Source: an uncultured euryarchaeote (GTDB lineage: Archaea; Thermoplasmatota; Poseidoniia; Poseidoniales; Poseidoniaceae). From it: a stretch of 53,238 bases of DNA. Position numbers and translations under genes: made by a program. Shown here piece after piece: positions 43,369 to 50,646 of this stretch; within the stretch, counting starts at the first letter, position 1, and each line of letters starts with the position of its first letter. The notes beneath the pieces were generated by a model. It was given only the letters and a program-made list of their open reading frames with translations. It did not search any database and was not told the origin of the DNA. Location of the stretch: NCBI GenBank assembly GCA_937892945.1, contig CALBIL010000086.1:1-53238 (forward strand). Reading direction: 5' to 3'.

Positions 43369-44898
43369 GTGTTCATGACTGAGGAACTTGTGGATGAATT
43401 CATGCACGCCTATGCCGTATTCATTGAACGAGTCAAAGATATTCACCGTCTTGGAGCACTACAAGGGCATTTAGGTTGGGACCAAGAGACCATTATGCCA
43501 ACAAAGGGTTCAGAAGCACGTTCTGACATCCTCTCTTGGCTTGCTGCCGAACGTCATAACCGGTTAATCGACCCAAAAATGGGCCACATGTTAGATGCTC
43601 TTGAACAAGATGAGACACTCAACGACGATCAAAGTGCCAATGTCCGAGAAATGCGCAGATCTTATGACAAAGCAGTGAAACTACCATCCGAATTTGTTGC
43701 TGCATTTGCCAAAGCCAAATCTGAAGCCCTCTTGTCATGGCAGAAAGCACGGTTGAATTCGGATTTTAAGGCATTTCAACCACAATTGGAAAATCTGATT
43801 GGAATGACCAAAGAAAAAATAGCTTATTATGGAGGTCAAGACAATCCTTACGACATTTTACTTGATGAATATGAAGTTGGGATGAAAGTCTCTGATTACG
43901 ACCCCTTGTTTGCAGGTCTTCGTGCCCGTCTCGTTCCCCTTCTTCAAAAAATCACTCTTGCCCAAGAGACACATCCAGACCCAGAACTACCGGATGGTCT
44001 TCGCTTTTCCATAGAAGCTCAAACTGACTTTTGCATCAAGGTGTCCGAGGCGATGGGATTTGATTTTGAGGCTGGCCGAATGGATGCATCTACACACCCC
44101 TTCTCTGCAGGGCTTTGGCCGGGTGACACACGATTCACCACTCGGTTTGACGAACTTGATCCGTTTTCATGTTTGTATGCGGTTATGCATGAAACAGGCC
44201 ATGCATTGTATGAGCAAGGACTTTCAGAAGCATTTTCGTTAACACCAAGAGGTGCAGCAGTTTCGCTTGGTGTTCATGAATCACAGAGCCGGTTTTGGGA
44301 GAATCAAATTGGAAGAACCACCGCATTTTGGAATATTGCTTTACCTTGGTTTAGGGAGCACTTTCCAGATTCACCCGATTGGGAACCTGCAACATTGAAC
44401 CGTATTGCAAATACCGTTTCTAAGGGCTTTATTCGAGTCGAGGCTGATGAGGTGACTTATAACTTACATGTTATGTTGCGCTATGAAATTGAAAAGAAAA
44501 TATTCAATGAAGATTTACCAATTTCACAATTACCTGAAACATGGAATTCAATGTTTGAAGAATGGTTCGGGGTAAAAGTTCCCGATGATGGCGTTGGTTG
44601 TCTTCAAGACATTCATTGGTCTATGGGTGCTTTTGGTTATTTCCCAACCTATACTTTAGGGAATCTCTATGCTGCACAATTACTTGAAGCCATGGAAAAA
44701 GATTTAGGGAATATCGATGCAGTTGTTTCATCCGGTGACTGGTCGAGTTTACTTCAATGGTTACGACCTCGTATTCATGAACAAGGAAGCAAAATGACGC
44801 CTGCTGAACTTATTGAATCAGCGACAGGGTCTCCACCTTCACCCGAACCTTTCCTTCGATACGTTGAAGGTAAATACGGTTCGTTGTATGGTTTGTAA
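43369..44898 (+). CDS. thermostable-type metallocarboxypeptidase, M32 family
   Basis: Removes C-terminal residues from peptides in the cytosol. About 509 residues, close to the 511 of the Taq enzyme. The zinc site HETGH lies in AVMHETGHALYEQGL, followed by the family block LGVHESQSRFWENQIGR with the third-ligand Glu. GFIRVEADEVTYNLHVMLRYEIE and DIHWSMGAFGYFPTYTLGNLYAAQ are further M32 signatures. GTG 43369 has ideal spacing (8 bases) from the AAAGGAG site; ATG 43375 (MTEELVDEF) is the alternative two codons later. Its stop abuts the next gene's stop (44898/44899). It complements the exported peptidases in peptide use. Confidence 0.94.
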   Translation: MFMTEELVDEFMHAYAVFIERVKDIHRLGALQGHLGWDQETIMPTKGSEARSDILSWLAAERHNRLIDPKMGHMLDALEQDETLNDDQSANVREMRRSYDKAVKLPSEFVAAFAKAKSEALLSWQKARLNSDFKAFQPQLENLIGMTKEKIAYYGGQDNPYDILLDEYEVGMKVSDYDPLFAGLRARLVPLLQKITLAQETHPDPELPDGLRFSIEAQTDFCIKVSEAMGFDFEAGRMDASTHPFSAGLWPGDTRFTTRFDELDPFSCLYAVMHETGHALYEQGLSEAFSLTPRGAAVSLGVHESQSRFWENQIGRTTAFWNIALPWFREHFPDSPDWEPATLNRIANTVSKGFIRVEADEVTYNLHVMLRYEIEKKIFNEDLPISQLPETWNSMFEEWFGVKVPDDGVGCLQDIHWSMGAFGYFPTYTLGNLYAAQLLEAMEKDLGNIDAVVSSGDWSSLLQWLRPRIHEQGSKMTPAELIESATGSPPSPEPFLRYVEGKYGSLYGL

Positions 44899-45186
44899 TC
44901 ACTCTTCTTCTGAACCGAGCATCGAATTCATTCGAGCTGTAAGATCATTGATAGCGTTCATCAGATCATCAGTTCGGTCTTCTTCACTGTCCGTACCAAA
45001 CGACAGTCCAAGCATTGTAACCATTGCACCTGATAGCATAATTACCGCAGGCATATAGACGTCTGATGCAGACATTACGTTATCTGCTGCTTCCATCCAA
45101 CCCAATAATGCGCCAATAATAAACACAGTAAAGCCGATGACGACTTGTTGATATCCTTCTCCAATATTTTCTTCGAGCCAACTCAT
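44899..45186 (-). CDS. small two-helix membrane protein, unknown function
   Basis: 95 residues from ATG 45186 (MSWLEENIGEGYQQ); the frame stays open upstream but would overlap dihydroorotase. Helices lie at about 15-32 (VVIGFTVFIIGALLGWM) and 45-63 (YMPAVIMLSGAMVTMLGLSFG). A charged, helical C-terminus follows (EEDRTDDLMNAINDLTARMNSMLGSEEE) that could form a coiled coil. A TATA-like box at 45219-45226 lies about 35 bases upstream. No family recognised. Confidence 0.65.
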   Translation of the reverse strand: MSWLEENIGEGYQQVVIGFTVFIIGALLGWMEAADNVMSASDVYMPAVIMLSGAMVTMLGLSFGTDSEEDRTDDLMNAINDLTARMNSMLGSEEE

Positions 45187-45218
45187 ATAGTATCCCAGAG
45201 ATAAATTACTCGGCAGAG

Positions 45219-45226
45219 TGTATAAG
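45219..45226 (-). promoter_or_regulatory. TATA-like box for the small membrane protein gene
   Basis: On the minus strand this reads CTTATACA, centred about 36 bases before ATG 45186, which would give a leader of roughly ten bases. It lies in the 79-base gap after the dihydroorotase stop, suggesting the small gene has its own promoter. Confidence 0.4.
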
Positions 45227-45265
45227 TCTATCTCTCTTCTCGAACCTAAATGTGAAAAAGAACAC

Positions 45266-46660
45266 TTATTTCCAGGGTGCCATGATGATTGGAGTGCCAG
45301 AAGTCCCTTTTTCAACAAGGATACGACCCTTTTGCCCAGTTGCTTCAGTTCGTTCAAACACTGGAACGCCAGCTACAATTGTAACTTTTGGCCATCCGAC
45401 TAATCGACGGCCACTGAATGGATTCCAGCCAACTCGAGTCCAAGCATGCTCATCTTTGACTTCATGTTCTGTTTCCATATCAACCAATACAAAGTCAGCA
45501 TCAGCGCCAATTTCAATGCGTCCCTTTCCAATCATGTTGTAACAATCTGCCACATTGGTTGACATCAAGCGAACAACTTGTTCAATTGTGCACTTGCCTG
45601 CTTTTGCATGGGTCAACATGACAGCAAGTGAAGTTTCGACACCAGGCATTCCACTTGGTGCCTGAGGGAAACCGAGTGCTTTACCTTCCAGTGTGTGAGG
45701 TGCATGATCTGTAGCAATACACTGAATCGTACCATCGAGTAAACGGTTCCAAAGAATTTCCTTATCTTCCTGATAGCGAATTGGTGGATTCATTTGCAAA
45801 CGAGTACCGTGAATCTCAACGTCTTTATCGGTAAAGGTGAGGTGTTGCGGTAGTGTTTCCGTTGTGATGATTGCTCCTTCTCCTGCTTCAGAAGGTAATG
45901 AAGTGATTCCATTCAACCAATCCGCCTCGACACCAGAAGTCAGGTGCAGAATGTGTAATCGATGGTTGTAAGTTTGAGCCAGTTCTACGGCCAGTTGGGT
46001 CGCAAGTAAGGCAGTAGTAGCATCACGCCATTCAGAATGTGCGGCAATGTCTGTGCGATGTTCAAAGTCTGGGAATCGTGAGTTTAAACGCTTTTCATCT
46101 TCTGCATGTACTGCGATAAGTCCCGATGTCTTGGAAAAGATAATTTCCAATGCTGCCCTTTCGTTAACCAATAATGTCCCTGTTGAAGAACCCATGAATA
46201 CTTTGATTCCACAAATACCTGGGATTGAGAGAGGTGCGTCGGGAGTTCCAACAACCTCTTGCAAATCTTCTACATTTTCGGGAGTCGCACCGATGAAGAA
46301 ACCATAGTTATTGATGCATTTCGCCGCAGCAGTATCGAGTTTCATTTGCATCCCAGCCATGTCTGTAATGGCGGGTTTGTTATTTGGCATGTCGAGAAAT
46401 GAAGTTACGCCTCCACTCACAGCAGCAGCAGAGCCACTTTCGAGATCTTCTCTTTCAGGCTGGCCTGGGTCTCGAAAGTGTACTTGTGGGTCAATTGCGC
46501 CTGGTAAAAGATGCAAGCCAGAACCATTGATGAGCAATTCATTGTCAAGTGGTTGGAGTTGTTGAGGTTCAGTTATGGCATCTATGATACCTTCAGAGAT
46601 GCGTACATCAGCAAGGCGTGTTGAATCTGGCAAGACGACGGTAGCACCGAGAATAAGCAT
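45266..46660 (-). CDS. pyrC: dihydroorotase (type I, PyrC-like)
   Basis: Closes carbamoyl-aspartate to dihydroorotate in pyrimidine synthesis. 464 residues from ATG 46660 (MLILGATVVLP); ATGs at 46687 and 46705 would add 9 or 15. Amidohydrolase motifs: LPGAIDPQVHFRDPG, carboxylated-Lys segment GIKVFMGSSTG, AVHAEDE, HILHLTSG, the flexible loop MNPPIR and catalytic CIATDHAPHT with GMPGVETSL. The first metal motif is QVH, not HVH; several bacterial type I dihydroorotases carry the same change, so activity is still likely. An allantoinase is the main alternative. No other pyr gene is adjacent. Confidence 0.88.
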   Translation of the reverse strand: MLILGATVVLPDSTRLADVRISEGIIDAITEPQQLQPLDNELLINGSGLHLLPGAIDPQVHFRDPGQPEREDLESGSAAAVSGGVTSFLDMPNNKPAITDMAGMQMKLDTAAAKCINNYGFFIGATPENVEDLQEVVGTPDAPLSIPGICGIKVFMGSSTGTLLVNERAALEIIFSKTSGLIAVHAEDEKRLNSRFPDFEHRTDIAAHSEWRDATTALLATQLAVELAQTYNHRLHILHLTSGVEADWLNGITSLPSEAGEGAIITTETLPQHLTFTDKDVEIHGTRLQMNPPIRYQEDKEILWNRLLDGTIQCIATDHAPHTLEGKALGFPQAPSGMPGVETSLAVMLTHAKAGKCTIEQVVRLMSTNVADCYNMIGKGRIEIGADADFVLVDMETEHEVKDEHAWTRVGWNPFSGRRLVGWPKVTIVAGVPVFERTEATGQKGRILVEKGTSGTPIIMAPWK

Positions 46661-46733
46661 GTTACCAAGGCTTCGGACTGACTCCATGAACCGGTTTGAG
46701 CGCATCCACTCAATGAACTATCGCTTTGTTCTT

Positions 46734-47318
46734 TTATCGACGACGGGCAGATTTCGGCCGAAAGGCATTGCAGATATTGTCCACAGTATCGATGTAAGGG
46801 CCACCGATAAGATCGACGCAATATGGTACAGACTTCCAAATCTCATCGATTGTTTCTCGAATTGATTTTGGTCGCCCAGGTAGATTAAACAGTAGACACG
46901 AACCTCTGGTTCCACCTATTTGGCGCGAGAGGATCGCTGTTGGTACGAAGTTCAAAGAAATCGCTCGCATTTGTTCTCCGAAACCAGGTAGAATTTTTTC
47001 ACAGACGTTTTCCGTCGCTTCTGGTGTCACGTCACGTGCTGCAGGTCCTGTTCCACCAGTTGTTACAATAACATGGCATCCTAAAGCGTCACTGAGTTCA
47101 ATTAGCGTTTGTTCGATGAGTGCTTGGTCATCCGCAATACATCGATAATGAACCGTTGAAGGGCTTGCTAAACCTTCTTCGAAAAAAGCAAGAACTGCAG
47201 GTCCGCCTTCATCTTGATAGGTGCCGGAACTGGCTCGGTCACTTACAGTTACAATCCCAAGAATCACATGTTCACCACTATGGTTTTCAACCCCGGGGAG
47301 GTGATGAATAGGTTGCAT
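46734..47318 (-). CDS. MoaB/Mog family molybdopterin adenylyltransferase-like protein
   Basis: Activates molybdopterin by adenylation before metal insertion. 194 residues from ATG 47318, which has GGAG about 10 bases upstream. Family motifs: GIVTVSDRASSGTYQDEGGPA, CHVIVTTGGTGPAARDVTPEAT (the nucleotide/MPT site), and LLFNLPGRPKSIRETI. The C-terminus carries a basic tail (RPKSARRR). It begins 13 bases after the large membrane protein gene on the same strand. No molybdoenzyme or other moa gene is in the window. Confidence 0.88.
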   Translation of the reverse strand: MQPIHHLPGVENHSGEHVILGIVTVSDRASSGTYQDEGGPAVLAFFEEGLASPSTVHYRCIADDQALIEQTLIELSDALGCHVIVTTGGTGPAARDVTPEATENVCEKILPGFGEQMRAISLNFVPTAILSRQIGGTRGSCLLFNLPGRPKSIRETIDEIWKSVPYCVDLIGGPYIDTVDNICNAFRPKSARRR

Positions 47319-47331
47319 AGATTCAACTCCA

Positions 47332-49455
47332 TCATTGATTGCCGTATTTGGCTTTGATGTTGGCGTGGAAATTATCAAGTAAAGTATCTTCAAATAATTC
47401 CGTTTGACGTCGCATCTTTGTTGAACGGATATGCAAGAATGCAGCACCTACAAACACGATAATAATCAGTGGGATGACAGCCTCAAGCTTGTATTGGTGC
47501 ATGAATTTGACAATGCCTTCTGCGGTGTAGGCCCATGTGATTGAAGCAATTGAACCTCCAATAATTGTAGCACTTAACACGCGCATAAAGTTCATCCGAG
47601 ACAAAAGTCCAAGCATAGCTCCAACAAGAACACCGGAAGCCATGAACGGGATCCAAACGAAAACAATTAATCCCCAGAATCCCCATTTGTTAATCATTTC
47701 ACGCTTTTCATTGGCCATATATTCGACCGTTGAAAGGGTGTCTCCAAGAAGTTTAGTTTGTAACATTTTACCCCCAAACCCATCTTGTTTTGCGACTGCA
47801 ACAATACGTTCATCGTTCTTCAAGTCACGTTCAACACGTCCTGCACCTGAACGTTCTGACAATGTGGAAACTTGATTTCGTCCTTTGACAATCAACTCTT
47901 GTGAGCCTAACAAGTCAGCATTTCGCTTTGAGATGAAATGGTGAAGTTCAGTTTGAACCTCATCGCGGGTTTTCTTAAATCTGAAGAAAGCAAAGCGTTG
48001 GGTAGGTCGGTAGATTACGGATACAAAGATGACTCGGTCATCGCTTGTGACAACAGCAGCTTCCATCTTCAGGTCGTTTCGGCGTGCGAAAAACAGTTCC
48101 AAACTTTCTCGCACTTCATCTTCAACTCGAGAGAGCGTGTGTAACTCGGAAAAGAAATCTGAATAATTTTGCTCTTCATCATCTGTACTGTGGTTCGCAG
48201 AAGTCCCTACGCCGACTCCGGATTCAAAATCAATGGCTTGATTGACTCCAATGGTTCGAACGGTAAGTTGGACAGGTTTGAAGACTCGGAATATCGCAAA
48301 CTCTTCGAGAACTTCACGTAGAACTTCAGCACGTACATCTTTACTATCGGAGAGCGTTGATTCAGTGTTTTTGTACGGTACCATGATATCAATCGACAAA
48401 TCTCTTGGCTCAATTTTATACAATTCCCAATCGATATCAATGTTCAAACGATGAGCAGTCTTGTTGATCGAGTCTTCTACCAAACGAGAAATATGCGTTC
48501 TCGACAGGATGTCGTCACTGTCTTGATGATAGACTTTGTACATCAGTGGATAGATGATCAAAAGAGATATTGCGGAAAGGGAAAGTGAAGAAAAGGCCAT
48601 CCACCATGCAGGGATTCCAGCGGCTCCACCTGCAAGCATTGCCGTTTCACGTCCACCTCCAAGTTCAGCTCCAATCAGTACATACCCCCAATTGCCAAGA
48701 TCTTGAACACCCCAGCAGGACCGAGCGCCTGTATCGGTCATTCGGACCTGATGTTTATTTTCAGAATCTACAAAAGGTAAGAAAGCAAAGGTTTGCTTGG
48801 AAATATCAAGTTCAAATTCAACACTTTTGGAAATCTCTTCTCCTCCCTCTACAATACTTGCATTCGGGTCTGAGTGGTTCGATTGGTTGTAGACGGTAAT
48901 GGTATAGCTCAAGTCATATTTTCCTTCTTCAAGGCCGTCAAAAGGGGCAGCAAAATACATTCTTTCTGCATCGGATTCACCTTCAGGATTGATGAATTTT
49001 GTCGAGGAGTTGGTCCATGACATCTTCGCAGTATCTTGTCCATCCAATTGGACAATTGTGTAGATTCCATGCGCATATCCACTTGGAAGGTTATAGCCAT
49101 ACATTGAAAATTTCCCAGCATCATCATTTGGCCATATGAAGATCCAAGGTTCATCAGTGATTTCTTCACATTCACCGCCAATGTCAAGGAAAGTCTTCGA
49201 TGCTGCGTGATCGATATATGTTGAATTTCCAAATGTTCCAGATGTCATCCCCAAAATGAGTAGTACGTACAAAAGGGTGTAGAGGATTCCACCAGCCAAG
49301 ACAAAGTTTTCCTTCTTCGCCAGGAAACTTTGCTTATCATCTCCACTCCGTCTATTTCGAATCTCGACTAATTCTTTGGTGATTTTGTTATGGGCTTTTG
49401 CCTCATGGTCGATGTGCTCGACTTCATCACCGGAATCACCTTTCCCTTCGGGCAT
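47332..49455 (-). CDS. large membrane protein with C-terminal small-multidrug-export-like domain
   Basis: 707 residues. Acidic cytosolic start, one helix (about 50-73), a beta-rich external domain of about 200 residues with sequons and Cys, and a second helix (about 283-310). A long cytosolic region (about 315-570) with alternating charge follows. The last 130 residues hold three or four helices (WGFWGLIVFVWIPFMASGVLVGAMLGLLSRM, VLSATIIGGSIASITWAY, AVIPLIIIVFVGAAFLHI) that resemble the COG2426/small multidrug export family. A charged tail ends it. The fusion of a sensor-like external domain to this domain is unusual. Function unknown; transport or signalling is inference. Confidence 0.68.
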   Translation of the reverse strand: MPEGKGDSGDEVEHIDHEAKAHNKITKELVEIRNRRSGDDKQSFLAKKENFVLAGGILYTLLYVLLILGMTSGTFGNSTYIDHAASKTFLDIGGECEEITDEPWIFIWPNDDAGKFSMYGYNLPSGYAHGIYTIVQLDGQDTAKMSWTNSSTKFINPEGESDAERMYFAAPFDGLEEGKYDLSYTITVYNQSNHSDPNASIVEGGEEISKSVEFELDISKQTFAFLPFVDSENKHQVRMTDTGARSCWGVQDLGNWGYVLIGAELGGGRETAMLAGGAAGIPAWWMAFSSLSLSAISLLIIYPLMYKVYHQDSDDILSRTHISRLVEDSINKTAHRLNIDIDWELYKIEPRDLSIDIMVPYKNTESTLSDSKDVRAEVLREVLEEFAIFRVFKPVQLTVRTIGVNQAIDFESGVGVGTSANHSTDDEEQNYSDFFSELHTLSRVEDEVRESLELFFARRNDLKMEAAVVTSDDRVIFVSVIYRPTQRFAFFRFKKTRDEVQTELHHFISKRNADLLGSQELIVKGRNQVSTLSERSGAGRVERDLKNDERIVAVAKQDGFGGKMLQTKLLGDTLSTVEYMANEKREMINKWGFWGLIVFVWIPFMASGVLVGAMLGLLSRMNFMRVLSATIIGGSIASITWAYTAEGIVKFMHQYKLEAVIPLIIIVFVGAAFLHIRSTKMRRQTELFEDTLLDNFHANIKAKYGNQ

Positions 49456-49551
49456 ACTTCAAGCAGAAAGACATAGCACATGAACCCAACGATTGAATTC
49501 TATAGATGTGTCTGTTTTAGCGGCGAAGGAATCTCATTTTAATCGACAGAG

Positions 49552-49575
49552 AAGGCTTTCGCAATATGGAGTTGA
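49552..49575. repeat. imperfect direct repeat, copy A, adjoining the tRNA-Phe 3' end
   Basis: Shares AAGGCTTTCGC, then TATGGA, then GTTGA with copy B at 49682-49705, with only one- or two-base differences between blocks. It ends three bases from the tRNA discriminator base. Short direct repeats flanking a tRNA can be attachment-site remnants, a duplication scar, or shared control elements. Confidence 0.6.
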
Positions 49576-49577
49576 GG

Positions 49578-49650
49578 TGGGTCAGGCCGGACTTGAACCA
49601 GCGACCTCGGCATCTTCAGTGCCGCGCTCTCCCAACTAAGCTACTGACCC
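49578..49650 (-). tRNA. tRNA-Phe (GAA)
   Basis: Read on the minus strand: a 7-base acceptor stem (GGGTCAG with CTGACCC), D arm GCTT-AGTTGGGA-GAGC, and anticodon arm CGGCA-CTGAAGA-TGCCG. The anticodon is GAA. A 5-base variable loop and T arm GCTGG-TTCAAGT-CCGGC follow, with discriminator A. All stems pair (G-T pairs only in the D and T arms). CCA is not encoded and there is no intron. Position 37 is G, the base modified in the wyosine pathway, in which the Taw2-like gene of this window would act. Confidence 0.96.
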
Positions 49651-49675
49651 GTGCAGTTCGGTCGAGAACCCCTGC

Positions 49676-49683
49676 CATATCAA
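49676..49683 (-). promoter_or_regulatory. TATA-like box for tRNA-Phe
   Basis: TTGATATG on the minus strand, centred about 28-29 bases before the first tRNA base. This is the spacing expected of an archaeal TATA box for a tRNA transcribed from its first nucleotide. It touches the start of repeat copy B. Confidence 0.4.
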
Positions 49684-49705
49684 GGCTTTCGCCTATGGAT
49701 GTTGA
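49682..49705. repeat. imperfect direct repeat, copy B, upstream of tRNA-Phe
   Basis: Partner of copy A at 49552-49575, 130 bases away in the same orientation. On this side the first part also forms a small hairpin (AGGC-TTTC-GCCT). It lies between the tRNA promoter region and the 3' end of the RNase PH gene. Confidence 0.6.
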
Positions 49706-49725
49706 AGAAATGAAACACTCAAGTC

Positions 49726-50550
49726 TCATTCAATTCCATCAAGAATTACTTTTTGAGCTTCAAACAAAGCATCGATTCCACCATCTGCACTTGCAAGCAG
49801 AGCAATCAATTCTTCACTTGAGAACGTTGATTCTTCTCCAGTGCCTTGAATTTCGACGTATTTTCCATCAGCGGTTTTTACGACGTTCATGTCGACATCA
49901 GCGTTTGAATCCAATATGTAATCAAGGTCGAGATACACTTCACCATCAATAAGTCCAACCGAGATTGCGGCTAAATCATGAGGGATAACAGCATTTTCAT
50001 GATTTGTTTTTTCTGTATCGGAAAGAGTTGGTGCAGTCCAACCGGCTTTGCGTTGGTCTTCTGTAGGTCGCATGTCCAAAGGTAAGCATTGGCCCCGAGC
50101 AATCAAACGTCGAACAGCTAGTCGCAGTGCGATGTTTGCTGCTGTGATGGATGCGCATCGTGTGCCTCCATCTGCATTGAGCACATCACAGTCGACGTTG
50201 AGAGCGACTGGTCCGAGTGCTTCAAGGTCGACAGCAGCTCGTAACGAACGAGCAACGAGTCGTTCAATTTCTTGAGTTCGTCCTTTAGCACCTCGTCGTT
50301 CTCTTCGGAATCGAGAATCGGTTGAACCAGGAAGTAAAGAGTATTCAGCGTGAACCCATCCTTTGTTTGAGTCGCGAGGGAACCATCCAGGTAGGCGTGC
50401 CTCTTTTGTGCAGCAAGCCAAGATCACGGTGTCGCCTTGACGGTAGAGAATCGAGGCAAGAGCATTGGGTGTGAAATCGATTTCGACTTCGACGTGTCGC
50501 ATTTCATTTGCTTCGCGGTCAGTATTAAACTCGGTCTTGAATTTGGCCAT
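49726..50550 (-). CDS. rph: ribonuclease PH, bacterial type
   Basis: Phosphorolytic 3'-5' exoribonuclease that trims tRNA 3' ends. 274 residues. Diagnostic blocks: WVHAEYSLLPGSTDSRFRRE, KGRTQEIERLVARSLRAAVDL, NVDCDVLNADGGTRCASIT, and the bacterial C-terminal run TDMNVVKTADGKYVEIQGTGE followed by SSEELIALLASADGGIDALFEAQK. These match bacterial Rph far better than archaeal exosome Rrp41/Rrp42. An extra segment of about 25 residues (PTEDQRKAGWTAPTLSDTEK region) lies in the middle. It sits beside a tRNA on the same strand, fitting its tRNA-trimming role. It is divergent from the thiolase gene. Confidence 0.93.
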   Translation of the reverse strand: MAKFKTEFNTDREANEMRHVEVEIDFTPNALASILYRQGDTVILACCTKEARLPGWFPRDSNKGWVHAEYSLLPGSTDSRFRRERRGAKGRTQEIERLVARSLRAAVDLEALGPVALNVDCDVLNADGGTRCASITAANIALRLAVRRLIARGQCLPLDMRPTEDQRKAGWTAPTLSDTEKTNHENAVIPHDLAAISVGLIDGEVYLDLDYILDSNADVDMNVVKTADGKYVEIQGTGEESTFSSEELIALLASADGGIDALFEAQKVILDGIE

Positions 50551-50604
50551 GATGCCGCCAGTACCTTCACTTCATCAAGTCTTCTCCTCAATCCTGCCGA
50601 GAAG

Positions 50605-50618
50605 ATGTGCGCGCACAT
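50605..50618. promoter_or_regulatory. 14-base perfect palindrome in the rph/thiolase divergent region
   Basis: ATGTGCGCGCACAT reads the same on both strands. It lies 54 bases from the RNase PH start and 28 bases from the thiolase start, a place suited to an operator controlling one or both genes. The centre is alternating GC. No comparable long palindrome was noticed in other gaps. Confidence 0.45.
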
Positions 50619-50646
50619 TGAAGAATACCAGTCGATTAGGGGTGGC

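Noticed and set aside
42863-43378. 171-codon plus-strand frame opposite the M29-like gene
   Set aside because: It lies antisense to a recognisable protein family and has no protein-like domain.
45266-46660. Dihydroorotase judged inactive because its HxH motif reads QVH
   Set aside because: A QVH variant is known among bacterial type I dihydroorotases, and the remaining metal and substrate motifs are intact.
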